From positions 214,035-278,034 of the forward strand of contig CAVPVQ010000025.1 in NCBI GenBank assembly GCA_963709185.1: a stretch of 64,000 bases of DNA, written 5' to 3'. The notes under the pieces were generated by a model. The model had not been told where the DNA came from and did no database searches. It saw nothing but the letters and a program-made list of their open reading frames with translations. Below, one piece after another: positions 8,829 through 18,813 of the stretch. The stretch's first letter is position 1. Every line of letters begins with the position of its first letter. Source of the DNA: Roseiarcus sp963709185 (GTDB lineage: Bacteria > Pseudomonadota > Alphaproteobacteria > Rhizobiales > Beijerinckiaceae). Position numbers and translations under genes: made by a program.

Positions 8829-9486
8829 ACCGCCGGAGGCAGCAGAGGGGCGGCCGCGCTAAACGCCCTGCTGGAAGAGGCTTCTGCTTAGAAGCGTCGC
8901 GGGCTATCGTCCTTTCACTGATCATTTCCTGAAGCTGGAGGGGCTTTGCCTCTTCCAATAATTTCTTTTCCTGCTCGCCCAATTTTATTCCCTGTTCGCT
9001 GCCGCAGGGAATTTATCTCGCAACTTTCTGAAAGAACGTATGAAATCCGGTATCCAGGGGGCACTTTCCGGCCGTTTTCAATGAGAATTCCCTGTTCATT
9101 CCCTGTTACTGGGGAATTCCGCTCTCGGAGACTGGTTTGGCGAGACTGCGTCCGCCGCCAGTCATTAAGTAATTGATATCACACAGTAATTGTAATTTGA
9201 ACTGGCCAAAATGTCCCCGGTTTCCGGGCCTTTGCCGCCGATGCATTTTCTGGTCAGTCCGCGGAGACGATTCTAGGGCGATATAGGGGCCCTCTCCGCG
9301 CGAAAGTCTCGAAAGCTATTTTCAGAGGTCCGGGCGTCTCTGACTGCTTGCCAGGGACTGTGTGTTTCTGGAGAGACGGATCGCATCGAGTGTCCGTGGC
9401 TGAACAAGTATGCGCTCACCGCCGACGCATCATGGGGCGGGGAGCGCGTACCGTGGAGCAGGGGACTGAGTCGTAGGGAATGGACT
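8829..9486. repeat. Intergenic stretch with repeated TTCCCTGTT motifs
   Basis: No gene was recognised. ATTCCCTGTT occurs at 8987, 9087 and 9098, with inverted partners AGGGAATT (9006) and GGGGAATT (9111) forming small hairpins. It lies at the downstream flank of the recombinase operon. From memory, similar motif clusters adjoin this operon type in other Rhizobiales, so it may be the recombination or attachment end of that module. Confidence 0.4.
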
Positions 9487-11247
9487 TTACGCGAACCCCA
9501 GCGCGGCTCGCTGATCCCGCCAATCGAGGGGCAGACGCGTGTCGGCCATAAGCTTATTGGCGGTGAGCCCCGCGGGTTGCTTTCCCGCCAGGATCGCGGC
9601 GACGATATCGGGGGCGAGGAAGGTCAGCCGCACGAGGCGTGTCGCATAAGAGGATGTGATCCTTTCCTCACGCGCGATGTCCTCAAGGGGCGGACAGCCG
9701 GGCTCGAACATTCGCTTGCCGATTTTCCGACCCCGCACCAGGAGCCGGATAAGGGTCGTATCCGCTGGGGCCGAACTCGCAACGCCATCAACGATGAACT
9801 TCATCTCTTTGCCGGTTCGTTTCAGGCGGGCCGGAATGCTCAGCCTGATCAGGGGCTCTTCGGCGCCATCGGCGTTCGCGTTCGATGCCCGATTCCCAGA
9901 GGCGATCCCGTCGCCGCCGCCTTCGCTCATAAGTCGTCTGACCAAACGCGCCGAGCCGACGTCAAGGTCAATGCGATCAGCGTGAACCTGCGCCCTGACC
10001 AGGACGGAGCGCGTCAAGGCGTGCAGCGTTTCCGTCGGCAGACGATCCCACCGAGCAGAGAGCGCGGCGGCCGCGTCCCTCAACCTCCTTTGCACTGGCG
10101 CATCCTTCTCGCCATTCGAGATCGCATTCAGGATTTCGACGGGGTCGGCGAACAGCGCGCGCAGGCGGCCGATGACAAGCGCTTCGAGATTTGACGCCGG
10201 GACCCGCTGACCATGCAAATTGTCTGCCGCGGGGTCGGTGATGAGGCGGCGGGAGATATAGTAGCGATACCGCGTTCCCTTTTTCACGGCATGCGTCGGC
10301 GTCATGGATTCGGAACTGGCGTCGACGACGATGCCGGTCAGCAAGCTCGGTTCGATCGCGCTGTCGCCTTCGCGCCGCTCAATTCGGTTCTCTTGGAGAT
10401 GGCTTTGCACCCGCTGCCAGAGCACTTCGTCGACGATCGCAGCGTGCTCGCCCGGGAAGGCTTGGCCCTTGTGGACGATCTCGCCCCGATAGATCCGATT
10501 CTTCAGCATCAGGTACAGCGCCCCGCGCGAAAATCTTTGGCCGCCATAGGGGCTTTCGTCCGAGGCCGTGCGTTGCTTGCTGACGACGTCCGTGGCGGCG
10601 AGGTCGGCCTGCAGGGCGCGCACCGCCCCGAGTTCAAGGTAGCGCTGAAAGATATGGCGCACGGTCGCCGCCTCGGCTTCGTTGACGACGAGTTTGCGAT
10701 CCTTGACATCGTAACCGAGCGAGGGCAGCCCACCCATCCACATGCCCTTCTTTTTTGACGCGGCGATCTTGTCGCGGATTCGCTCTCCCGTGACCTCGCG
10801 CTCGAACTGGGCGAAAGAGAGCAGCACGTTGAGCGTGAGGCGGCCCATGCTGCTTGTTGTATTAAACGCTTGGGTGACCGACACGAACGATACGCCCTGC
10901 GCGTCGAAGACCTCGACGATCTTGGCGAAATCACCGAGCGATCGCGTCAACCGATCGACCTTGTAGACAACGACCACGTCGATCTCGCGAGCGCGAATGT
11001 CGTCCAGCATCCGCTGCAACGCGGGGCGGTCCATCGTGCCGCCCGAATAGGCGCCATCGTCGTAGAGGGCGGGCAGAACCGACCAGCCCTCATGCTTCTG
11101 GCTCGTGACATAGGCTTCGCAGGCTTCCCGCTGCGCGTCGAGTGAGTTGAACTCCTGCTCGAGGCCCTCCTCAGAGGATTTTCGGGTATAGACGGCGCAG
11201 CGGAACCTCGCGCGCGCCGGGGAGCTGTTTTGGCGGGTGTCAACCAT
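9487..11247 (-). CDS. Large serine recombinase family protein
   Basis: The 586-residue protein begins RFRCAVYTRKSSEEGLEQEF, the catalytic-serine motif of serine recombinases. The resolvase fold follows (VVYKVDRLTRSLGDFAKIVE), then a recombinase domain (LGYDVKDRKLVVNEAEAATV, and YRGEIVHKGQAFPGEH). The C-terminal third probably binds DNA. The start overlaps the DUF2924 stop by 8 bp. The enzyme would catalyse site-specific integration or inversion. With the two upstream genes it forms a conserved three-gene module of Rhizobiales accessory DNA. Confidence 0.9.
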   Translation of the reverse strand: MVDTRQNSSPARARFRCAVYTRKSSEEGLEQEFNSLDAQREACEAYVTSQKHEGWSVLPALYDDGAYSGGTMDRPALQRMLDDIRAREIDVVVVYKVDRLTRSLGDFAKIVEVFDAQGVSFVSVTQAFNTTSSMGRLTLNVLLSFAQFEREVTGERIRDKIAASKKKGMWMGGLPSLGYDVKDRKLVVNEAEAATVRHIFQRYLELGAVRALQADLAATDVVSKQRTASDESPYGGQRFSRGALYLMLKNRIYRGEIVHKGQAFPGEHAAIVDEVLWQRVQSHLQENRIERREGDSAIEPSLLTGIVVDASSESMTPTHAVKKGTRYRYYISRRLITDPAADNLHGQRVPASNLEALVIGRLRALFADPVEILNAISNGEKDAPVQRRLRDAAAALSARWDRLPTETLHALTRSVLVRAQVHADRIDLDVGSARLVRRLMSEGGGDGIASGNRASNANADGAEEPLIRLSIPARLKRTGKEMKFIVDGVASSAPADTTLIRLLVRGRKIGKRMFEPGCPPLEDIAREERITSSYATRLVRLTFLAPDIVAAILAGKQPAGLTANKLMADTRLPLDWRDQRAALGFA

Positions 11248-11893
11248 TTGAGCTCTCCGGGATCGTCGCCGCGCCGTTCAAGACATTGTCGGGCGGCGCC
11301 GACGTCTTCGTCAGTCCGAAGAATCGGGGCCCGGACCATTGGGCGCCGGTAATGTCGTGCGCGATACTGGTCAGTGACCGATACGTCTTGCCTTGAAACT
11401 CGAAGCCATCGTCGGTGACGCAAACCGTGTGGGTTCGCCCGCGCCATTCCCGAACGAGGCGCGAGCCGGGTTTGATCCTGGGCCCTGGCGGCGGCGCAAT
11501 CCTTCCGTTGGTTTCGAACTCCGCGGCCAAGGTCATCAATCGGCGCTGCGTCACTTTGGACGGGCCGCCATGGGCGATCTCCTGCAGCCGGTAGGCAATG
11601 GCCCGCATCATAATATCGCGGCTCAATCTTGGCGGCTCGGCCCGAAAGAGTCGCCGCCATTCCAGACGCAGATCCCCGAGGCTGAGCGTCGGCAAGACCG
11701 CGAGGCGATCCGACAGCGGGCTCGCCCCGTCCCGCGCATCTGCCGTAGCCCTTCGCTCTGCGTTAGCACCGTTCGGCGGCAACTCGGAGTCGCGCGGATC
11801 GCGGTCGTCAGACCGGGCGGCGTTCCGTTCATGCAGGTCGGCGGCCAAACTGTCATTCAGCCGCCGCGCCAAGCTTCGCGCCCTGGATCGCAT
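11240..11893 (-). CDS. DUF2924-domain protein
   Basis: The ATG at 11893 leaves a 5-bp gap from the preceding DUF3489 gene and is chosen over a longer frame overlapping it. The core matches DUF2924: LRLEWRRLFRAEPPRLSRDI, then MRAIAYRLQEIAHGG and a C-terminal GSRLVREWRGRTHTVCV with FEFQGKTYRSLTSIAHDITG. The last part resembles a small DNA-binding (SAWADEE/RAMA-like) fold. Function is unproven. Consistent linkage to the recombinase suggests an accessory DNA-binding or directionality factor. Confidence 0.85.
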   Translation of the reverse strand: MRSRARSLARRLNDSLAADLHERNAARSDDRDPRDSELPPNGANAERRATADARDGASPLSDRLAVLPTLSLGDLRLEWRRLFRAEPPRLSRDIMMRAIAYRLQEIAHGGPSKVTQRRLMTLAAEFETNGRIAPPPGPRIKPGSRLVREWRGRTHTVCVTDDGFEFQGKTYRSLTSIAHDITGAQWSGPRFFGLTKTSAPPDNVLNGAATIPESSNG

Positions 11894-11898
11894 GGCGA

Positions 11899-12507
11899 TC
11901 AAGAAGCGATCGCGAGGGTCGCGAAGGCGCGATAGACCGAGGCGCGCCCTTTCTCGCCGCGCTCCAGGCGGACGTCGTATCCGCGATGGCGAAGGCCGGT
12001 CAACGCCGCTCGCGCGGTATGCGGCAACCAACCCGTGACCGCGATCAGTTCGTCCAACTTCGCGCCCTGATCGCGTTGGAGCAGTTCGATCACGCGCGCG
12101 ATCTTCGTGCCGTGGCGGGGCGCCGACGATGTTGGTGCGGCGGTTGCGCTCGTCGCCGCCATATTCGCCGCCTTCTTCGACTTCGACGAATCCTCACTCG
12201 CGTTCGGCGAAGCGCCCATGCTGGCGCTCGGCCGCGAGTCTCCCTCATCGGCCGCGATGGCCTTCAGTCCGGCGGCGGTCAGTTTCAACGAATACGCTTG
12301 ACCCGCTTCCTCGTCGCGGCGCCAGAGCGCCATTCCGGTCCTCGCTTTTATCTCGCGCGCGAGGCCAGCCGCGAGAAGCTTGGCCGCGACCTTCTGTGCC
12401 GCGCCGCCCTTCAGGTTCTTCGGTGCAATGAGGCAGCGATCCTCGCGTTGCGACGCGCCGGACAGAATCGCAAGTTGGATATCAGTAAGTTTGGCAGGAG
12501 AATTCAT
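11899..12507 (-). CDS. DUF3489-domain protein
   Basis: The N-terminal part (LTDIQLAILSGASQREDRCL) and the C-terminal winged-helix-like part (IARVIELLQRDQGAKLDELI, then VTGWLPHTARAALTGLRHRG) match DUF3489. A low-complexity Ala/Ser linker separates them. The ATG at 12507 has GAGAGGA upstream at normal spacing; the in-frame ATG at 12516 would abut that box. It is the first gene of the DUF3489-DUF2924-recombinase operon and probably a DNA-binding regulator. Confidence 0.8.
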   Translation of the reverse strand: MNSPAKLTDIQLAILSGASQREDRCLIAPKNLKGGAAQKVAAKLLAAGLAREIKARTGMALWRRDEEAGQAYSLKLTAAGLKAIAADEGDSRPSASMGASPNASEDSSKSKKAANMAATSATAAPTSSAPRHGTKIARVIELLQRDQGAKLDELIAVTGWLPHTARAALTGLRHRGYDVRLERGEKGRASVYRAFATLAIAS

Positions 12508-12889
12508 CGGGATCATCCTCTCGGTTTAAACGGCGTTGTCGCCGTCACCACCGCGAGCCCCGGACCGGAGACGAGCCGGGCGGGGCCGAAGAATTCGCCG
12601 ATCATCTCATCGGCAGAGTCTAACCGGCGGGCGCTTGAGCGCCCTTGAGCACGTCACGACCATTGCTCTGTTTCGGGACCGAAAGCGAATGAAATATGAC
12701 ACATACGGGGCAATTGGTGGTCTGTGGTTAGCGCCTGCGATGTGTCCGCGAGTGCCACTCAATGTGAAAGCGCTTCCGACGGTGATCCCGTCCGACCTGG
12801 GTACATACTATTTGATTTATGGCGTAAATCGGCGTCCAGGCGGGGGTCACGCTTCGCTCGCGAAATGACCCCGCTTAACTTCCATATTT
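12508..12889. other. Intergenic region with one hairpin
   Basis: No convincing gene is present. GGGGTCA (12843-12849) pairs with TGACCCC (12866-12872), and inner complementarity (TTCG/CGAA) extends the stem. There is no T-run after it, so it may be a REP-type palindrome rather than an intrinsic terminator. Confidence 0.4.
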
Positions 12890-13545
12890 TTGTACGAAAT
12901 CAATATGTTGGGGTGCTCAAGGGATGGGGTCACCGTCGGACGCGTATTCACATTCATCCAGCAGGCCGCCATTCGCGGCGAGAAATTTGATCTCGTTGAA
13001 ATTGGGATCCTGAGCCTGACGTTGGCCGGAGCAAGCAACGTTTACCCCACCGATCTGTTTGACGACTTCAAGAAAATACTCAATCCCGACGCCTATCTTG
13101 CGCTGGCATCGTATGTCGGCGTTGTCCGTCTGGCCTTTGACCTATTCCCCTATGGCTACAGCCTGTCTGATAGCAGCCGGGTTTTCATGCATGCAAAGCC
13201 TTTCCCCTGGCCCAAGGAGCAACTGCCAGGATAGGTGCTCTGGAAGCGAATCTCTTCGCGTCCACGACGCTTGCCGGTCTGAAGACCGCAGCGGTTCGAG
13301 CTCCGAAATGCTCGCTCATTCCGGTTGAAGTTATCGAATACAACAAGAAAGAGTTTTTGAAGGAGTTCGGTCATGTCGCAGGAAACGACGACACGTTGTC
13401 GTTCGAGTATTTTTATTTGAGCGAGAGGCAGCCGGAATATGTATGGCCCGGGATGGAGGTCTACGACATGCCCCAGCTGCCGAAGCATCCGTTCTCTGCT
13501 AAGGCCTGCCCGGCGGACTGTGACGCCTGTACGACGGATGGATGA
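12890..13545 (+). pseudogene. Hypothetical protein, frameshifted
   Basis: The first frame begins MYEINMLGCSRDGVTVGRVF, passes SLTLAGASNVYPTDLFDDFK, and stops at 13,234 after FPWPKEQLPG. A second frame continues at once with IGALEANLFASTTLAGLKTA and KKEFLKEFGHVAGNDDTLSF, ending ACPADCDACTTDG at 13,545. The two read like one protein of about 215 residues with a single indel near 13,220. The family was not recognised. The four cysteines near the C-terminus are notable. Confidence 0.5.
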
Positions 13546-13919
13546 AACCGAGGATGAACGTGATGGAAGCCGCTGCGGGCGGCATGCTCAAAAACATCAA
13601 ACGAACTTCCTTCCCAACGCGCCCCAGAACTTGTTCGCCCTTCCTGTACCGCATTCGCAAAGCGATCGAGCGCATGTTCTGCCGATCGAGCATCCTCGCC
13701 AGCGGCACGAATGCCGGCGACGGGAGGCTATAGCGACTGGCGGTTCGGGCCAGGTCGACTGCACGCGGATTGTCTTCGATCGCGCACATCATGATTTCCA
13801 AAATATAATGCGCCGCGCCGCCGCGCCGTTTCGCTCAAGCGTTGGCGCGGGCGGCAAGTGCGGGTTAGACGTCACGCTGGCGAAATCCGGCACGCGGTCG
13901 GGGGTGAGACAGTTGTTCG
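13546..13919. other. Region without a clear gene; possible decayed IS5 tail
   Basis: On the plus strand near 13,625-13,690 a short peptide, SPFLYRIRKAIERMFCR, resembles the C-terminal region of IS5 transposases (usually ALYR.R..IERFF.R.K). Surrounding frames are broken, so this is at most a degenerate fragment. Nothing else was recognised. Confidence 0.3.
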
Positions 13920-14353
13920 TCATGCACTTCCCCTAATTTTCGACTCCCGCAATGTGATCTGCTTCTCGATCTCCGCCGGGCTCGGGACAAGGCTGAGGCC
14001 GCGCGAAACGGAAATGCGGCCGGCGGCGGACGTCCAGACATTCGCGCCCGTGCGCGCGTGCTGCTCGCCATGGCGCAGCAGCGCCTCTCGCGCGCTCCGA
14101 ATGCGCGCCAGGCGCTTCACGATGTCGTCCAATTCGGCGTCCAGCGCGATGGATTCGGCCGACAACTGGGCTACAATCCCACTCGCGCGGTGTGTGTCCA
14201 AGCGAGGCTGAATTTCCTCGAGGGCGTCAAGAGCCCGGCGATATTGCGGGTCGATCGCAGCGCGCGCGGCCGTCGCGGCGTCGAGTCGTCGGATTGGAAA
14301 GGCGCGGGGCGCACAGCGGCAAGGACAGCGTCGACCATGCGCCTAGCCCGCAT
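13920..14353 (-). pseudogene. Small coiled-coil hypothetical protein, probably frameshifted
   Basis: The open frame reads RRLDAATAARAAIDPQYRRA, LDALEEIQPRLDTHRASGIV and LDAELDDIVKRLARIRSA before ending near 13,920, a mostly helical, charged pattern. A plausible beginning (MRARRMVDAVLAAV, 14,353) is in another frame, suggesting one indel near 14,310. A TTG at 14,201 could start a 93-residue version. The family is unknown. The gene lies just downstream of an IS1380 remnant. Confidence 0.4.
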
Positions 14354-14528
14354 TTCTCAGGCCGCCATTTATTGACGCAATGATTTGGGTGCGATTTGAG
14401 CGCCGCGCGGAGTTGAGCGCGGTTTTGCGTGGGGCGGGAGGCGCTTCGATTTTCGACGGTGCGATACCGATCTCGTCTCCGGTGGGCCGAGTGTTTTGCC
14501 GCGTCTTGTCGCGCTGCGGCAGCTCGTG

Positions 14529-14760
14529 TCAGGCCGGCGAAGCGCGGGCGTTGGCGGGGCTTGCGGCGGCCAGGCGCCACTCCTGGGCGCTCTGGCAGGC
14601 GGAAGCGAAGGCTACCCTGACGCGCGGCGCGCCGATTTTTATCAGCGCGCCGAGCTTCAGCAGTTTCAGGCGATCGTGCCGCAGGTCGCGTTGGCGAACG
14701 GCGTGTGGGCCAGGCCGATGCGGCGCAACGCGCAGAACAGGACATAGGGCATAGAATGCG
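14529..14760 (-). pseudogene. IS1380-family transposase C-terminal remnant
   Basis: On the minus strand one frame gives FCALRRIGLAHTPFANATCG. The adjacent frame continues RLKLLKLGALIKIGAPRVRV and AFASACQSAQEW. Together these match the C-terminal end of IS1380 transposases (…RRIGLAHTQ…ATCGTIRLKLLKIGA…). A single missing base at the ATC-GCC step separates the frames. No upstream part of the gene remains. Confidence 0.65.
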
Positions 14761-14854
14761 TCAACTACCTCTGCAACGCAGGATATGCGTATAACTAAAG
14801 GCGGAATGCCTAGCCACCCAGCCACCTCGGCGCGGCGAATGACGAGGGGTCGCT

Positions 14855-15571
14855 TTAGAAGTGGTTAATGTATTTGCGCGTCGCCGCTCCAAAATGCCCG
14901 GTCGCCTGAGTGATCGCAATTTCCTTCGCGTGCGCTCGCTGGAACAGCTCCAGTGCAGCTTTTGTGCCCCGCCCGAATATCTCGACTTCATGCCCCGGCG
15001 ATCCAGGCCCGTCGGCGGCAACCGGAAATCCATGCCTATTGAGGAATATTTGGAGTTGCTTCACCTCGGGGTCGACCAAGTGGAGGCCGAGATCGTGGCT
15101 GAAGTGGAATGAACTTGGCGTAGATGCTATGTTGGATGATTTAACCTGCTCCGCGCGAGGGGAAATGTCGGTTTGATTGGGCGCAAGTGCCGAGCCGGCC
15201 AGTGCCGACGGAGAGCTCCCTTGGGTCGCGATTCCCGGTGGCGATTGTGGCGGACCGTCCCGAGTGGCCTCGCCGGCGGCTTTCTTAGATTGCTCTATGC
15301 AGCCGAGAAGAGCAAGATAGGAGCCGGCGGGCCCTTCCGAAACCATTTTGGCGCACTGTTGGACGCTCTCCTCTGACAGAGCGGCGACACTCCGTTGCAA
15401 TAGATCGCGAGCCACTCTCTCGTTGTCGGCGCATTCTTCTGCGGCGAGCCTCGACGATGGGTCTTGGGACTGGCCAGCCCCGCACAAGGCCTTGATGTCG
15501 AACTCAGGCAAGCTTGCGGCGGAAGCGGCGGCCGAAAGGACGATGAGAATGGGGGCAAAGGCGAAGCGCAT
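14855..15571 (-). CDS. Secreted protein with C-terminal peptidoglycan-binding-like domain
   Basis: The 238-residue protein starts with a signal peptide (MRFAFAPILIVLSAAASAAS). A cysteine-containing domain follows (ALCGAG…EECADNERVARDLLQRS…QQC…LALLGC), then a Ser/Pro linker. The C-terminal part (VKQLQIFLNRHGFPVAADG, then FGRGTKAALELFQRAHAK and GHFGAATRKYI) has the PG_binding_1 pattern. It is likely periplasmic or cell-wall associated. The N-terminal domain recurs in the protein at 60,770-61,117, so it defines a small paralogous family. The frame is intact. Confidence 0.75.
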   Translation of the reverse strand: MRFAFAPILIVLSAAASAASLPEFDIKALCGAGQSQDPSSRLAAEECADNERVARDLLQRSVAALSEESVQQCAKMVSEGPAGSYLALLGCIEQSKKAAGEATRDGPPQSPPGIATQGSSPSALAGSALAPNQTDISPRAEQVKSSNIASTPSSFHFSHDLGLHLVDPEVKQLQIFLNRHGFPVAADGPGSPGHEVEIFGRGTKAALELFQRAHAKEIAITQATGHFGAATRKYINHF

Positions 15572-15818
15572 ATGGCTCCTCTCGGCTCGTGATGTTGAAG
15601 TCGAGGAAGATGACGCGAGTGCGCCGCGAAGTCGACTCTGTTCGCGAGGCGCGGATTCTGTCTACGGCTCGAGGCGCAGATCTGGATGCCGCTCCAGAGT
15701 CCCGGTTACGGCTCATTGACAGATGGCGTCGTCGACATTGACAGCAAGAGAAGCTCGCTAACACGCACGGCGTACCGCCGATCGCTGTCGTCAAGCCCTC
15801 GCCGCCGACAGTGGCCTA

Positions 15819-16394
15819 TTGGTTCGAATCCGACACTTGGCGCCCTCGTCTGACGGCGGCGATGATTTTGTCTGGATCAGCGGTCCATGTGAAGGACGCC
15901 GATTGTAGATTGTGCTCTTCGAGGAAGCGGTTGATGGCGGCCTGCAGGTCGACGAGGAACCTGAATACGCCGCGTTTCAATCATCGCTTTGTGAGGGTGG
16001 CGAAAAAGCCTTCGACGGCGTTGAGCCACGAGCAGGATGTCGGCGTGAAGTGGAAAACGAACCGCTCATGGCGGGTGAGCCATTGGAGCACTTTGGGATG
16101 CTTGTGGGCGGCGTAATTGTCGAGGATCATCTTCCCGGCGGGAACCTTGGCGTCGATTGCGTTCAGGAAGCGGATGAACTCCTGATGGCGGTGGCGCTCC
16201 ATGTTTTTACCCATCACCGTGCCGTCGAGAATGTTCATGGCGGCGAACAGCGTCGTCGTGCCGTGCCGCTTGCAATCATGGGTCATTGTGCCGGCGCGGC
16301 CCTTTTTCAGCGGCAACCCGGGCTGAGTGCGGTCAAGCGCCTGGATTTGGTTCTTCTCATCAAAAGACAAGACGATGGCGTGCGCGGGCGGATC
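15819..16394 (-). pseudogene. Truncated IS630 transposase (second copy of the 54.8-kb element)
   Basis: The sequence is nearly identical to the 3' half of the IS630 element at 54,788-55,924. It shares the terminal TTGGTTCGAATCCGACACTT next to a TA. It encodes HAIVLSFDEKNQIQALDRTQ through FFATLTKR. At 15,981-15,983 a CGA codon of the full copy is TGA, giving a premature stop. Homology ends abruptly at about 16,394, where a different IS630 tail begins. Confidence 0.85.
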
Positions 16395-16466
16395 TTCGCG
16401 ACAATCAAACCTCACGAATGCAATAACTATTTCGTCAATGCAGGATACGCTTCCGTGAAAATGTGA
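16391..16466 (+). pseudogene. C-terminal tail of a different IS630-family transposase
   Basis: Immediately after the truncated copy, the plus strand reads IFATIKPHECNNYFVNAGYA and SVKM before a stop. This resembles the usual IS630 C-terminus (…TPEEC.NYF..AGY…). It is all that remains of that element and marks a recombination junction between two unrelated IS630 copies. Confidence 0.55.
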
Positions 16467-17233
16467 AACGCTCTGGCGAGCACGACCGATTCCCCTCGCA
16501 CTCTAAACCCTAAATGACTCGGCCGTATGTGGCGGTCACAAGCACTTGACACGGCTTAGCCGAACGTTTTGAATATTTTACGAGTTGCGGCCGAAACGAG
16601 GGGGTTGCAAACGGCCGGATTCAATGGGGAGCAAGTCTCGCTTGGAGTGTACTTTCCCGGGTAACTGAAAAAGCGACTTGGACGCCTTCGGAATCGCGAC
16701 GGTCAAGTTGGGTGCCGCGGCATTTCCGAATTTCGCGGACCTTTCGGATCGGAAGGGGTCTTTGGTCGGTCCGAGCGTCGACTTCAGTGGTGACAAGATC
16801 ATCGTTAAGTATCTTGACTTGGCTCTTTCCTTAGAATAGAAATCAAGAGAACAGTGTCTCCTGCTTTGCTTCACGAAACGTAGATAGATAATCAGGCCAG
16901 AATACTCTGGGGGAGGACTATTCGTTTCGGGGAACACTTCACGGCTTCACAATCGATGAGAATTGACCGACTATGGGCTGCCTGTTTTTCGAATAGATCA
17001 GGAACTTGTCGTCACCTTATATCCATCTGGGCAAGCCTCGCAGCAGTCCGCCCAGGACCAAGCACTGCGCCTGACGCGAGGGTGTCTATGCGCGTGATTG
17101 AGCTCGAAGCCCTATTACGCGGAGTGCCATGTACGCCTTCGGGAACTCCGGTTCGACCAGCTTGCGGCCCGGTGCCGGATGCCGGCGACAAAAGGTCTCA
17201 ACAAAACAAAAGGCCGCGACAAAAGAAGAACGC
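16467..17233. other. 767-bp stretch with no recognised gene
   Basis: Both strands were read. Only short unsupported frames occur, and no IS ends, tRNA or repeats were recognised. It precedes the Rap1a/Tai-like gene, so a promoter for that gene may lie in its last 150 bp. Confidence 0.4.
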
Positions 17234-17605
17234 ATGAAAAACCTTATGATCGCCGGCCTCTTCGCCTTCGTGCTCGCGACCGCTCCGGGGGCTAGGGCCG
17301 AAGAGATTCCGGGGTTCAGCGAGCATAGACTTTATGAAGCGTGCGCCTCGAACGACGAGGCGCTTCACGCTCTGTGCGTGGCCTATCTCCGGGGTCTCAT
17401 CTTTGGATTGCAGTTTGGACAAAAACTGGAATCTGAGGGCCGTCCTATCTGTGTAGTGCCGGACCCCGAGGCGGCTCGCCTAGTCGTCGATAATTTCATC
17501 GCAAACCGCCCAAAGACCCTCGAAGACGACAAAGACGGAGCTGGCGACCTTGTCGCGCTTTCGGCTCTCTTGGGCGCATATCGCTGCAAGCCGCCCAAGT
17601 CCTGA
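17234..17605 (+). CDS. Rap1a/Tai-like secreted protein
   Basis: The ATG at 17,234 starts a clear signal peptide (MKNLMIAGLFAFVLATAPG, cleavage near ARA-EE). The mature ~100 residues contain CASNDEALHALCVAYLRGLI, then CVVPDPEAARLVVDNFIANR and a final YRCKP. This four-cysteine layout is that of Rap1a/Tai periplasmic immunity-like proteins. In Serratia such proteins neutralise peptidoglycan amidase effectors. No effector gene is adjacent here, so the role is open. An ISAs1 derivative is inserted 43 bp downstream. Confidence 0.65.
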   Translation: MKNLMIAGLFAFVLATAPGARAEEIPGFSEHRLYEACASNDEALHALCVAYLRGLIFGLQFGQKLESEGRPICVVPDPEAARLVVDNFIANRPKTLEDDKDGAGDLVALSALLGAYRCKPPKS

Positions 17606-17648
17606 GCTTGGCATTGGCGTTCACCGACGCCTCGCCCCGGGTTCGCTC

Positions 17649-18482
17649 CAGGGCTGTTTAGTTCTGATTTAACGTGGGCATTTCGAGCACGAGATTGATG
17701 TCAAGAGCCGCGCGCCAACGGGCATTGCGGATGTTGTCACATCCCGAGACCCTGATCAGATTGTAAGCGAACGAGCGCAGGCGGGCGGCGATATCGGGGT
17801 TCTTGCGAATACGGGAGGCGATCACACGCTCGAACGATTTTTTTGGGCATGTTCGGCGTCGAGCGTGAACACACAACCCTTCAAGCCGAGCGCCTCGATA
17901 AGCTCTGGCGCGGCCGGAATCTCGTTGCTCTTCTCTTCGACCATGAGATGACCGAGCACGATCTGATCGGCCTGCCGCAACGCCGACATCATGTGAGCCG
18001 CCTTGCGGTCGCGGAAGGCGTCGAAACTGCCGCGCAGGGTCTTGCCGTCGACGGCGATCGCCACCAATCCGTCCGCGGGAGGCGGCGTCGAAATCGACGA
18101 TGCGTGCCGGCGAAACGCGACCTCCAACGCGGTCGGATCGACGCCTTGGAGGATCAACCGCAACCCGCAATATGAAGGCGAATAGGGCAGCCGCAGCCCG
18201 AACGCTTCGTTCAGCCGCTGCAAATGAATGCGAATGAATTCATGCGTTTGCCGGTAGGAATTGGCCCCGGCGACCATGCCGACAATGGCGTAGAGCAACA
18301 CCGTGGCCAGATCGAACCGTTTGCCCTCCGCGCGACGATGGTCCGGGATCGTGCGCAAAATCTCCAGCAGCGACGCCTGCATCCGACAACCTCCGATTCG
18401 GGTTGTCGCGTATAGATTCAGACATTTCCGCTTTCGGGAATCCCAACCCGCCCGTCAAAGTTCAGAGAACTAAACAGCCCTG
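17649..18482 (-). mobile_element. ISAs1-family deletion derivative with perfect target duplication
   Basis: The element is bounded by inverted CAGGGCTGTTTAGTTCT at both ends (17,649 and 18,466-18,482). Both sides are flanked by the same 10-bp direct repeat gggttcgctc (17,639-17,648 and 18,483-18,492). The transposase frame starts MQASLLEILRTIPDHRRAEG at 18,382 and proceeds to AVDGKTLRGSFD and VFTLDAEHAQK. It then loses a large central-to-C-terminal part and resumes out of frame at RIRKNPDIAARLRSFAYNLI. It cannot encode an active transposase but could be mobilised in trans. Confidence 0.9.
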
Positions 18483-18492
18483 GGGTTCGCTC

Positions 18493-18813
18493 CGGGCGTA
18501 GGATGACGTATGATAGTTAAGCTACCGCCGATCCTCGCGCGGTGGGGATCGTAATTGCCTCGCGCCGCTCTTCCCGGCGAGGGTCCTACGGAGTAGCCGA
18601 GGCAGGCGATGTCAGCGTCGAAACTTTATTGAAATTGAAGTTATTGACAGTAAGACCCGGGCGAGCGCCTTTTTCCCGGACCGCGCAGCGGTTCGGTGCG
18701 GAAAAGGGTAAAGACGCAAGATGTGGAGGATGTGACGACAGAACGGGAGACATTGCCGGAGCTTTCAGACCTGATATGTCTGGACCCTGGGGTTGCAAAG
18801 GTGGGCGGTGCAG
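18493..18813. other. Upstream region of the Stf0-fusion gene
   Basis: No gene was seen. A TTGACA-like hexamer occurs near 18,644 in an A/T-richer stretch (tattgaaattgaagttattg), the best candidate for the promoter of the following gene. No clear matching -10 box was identified. Confidence 0.3.
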
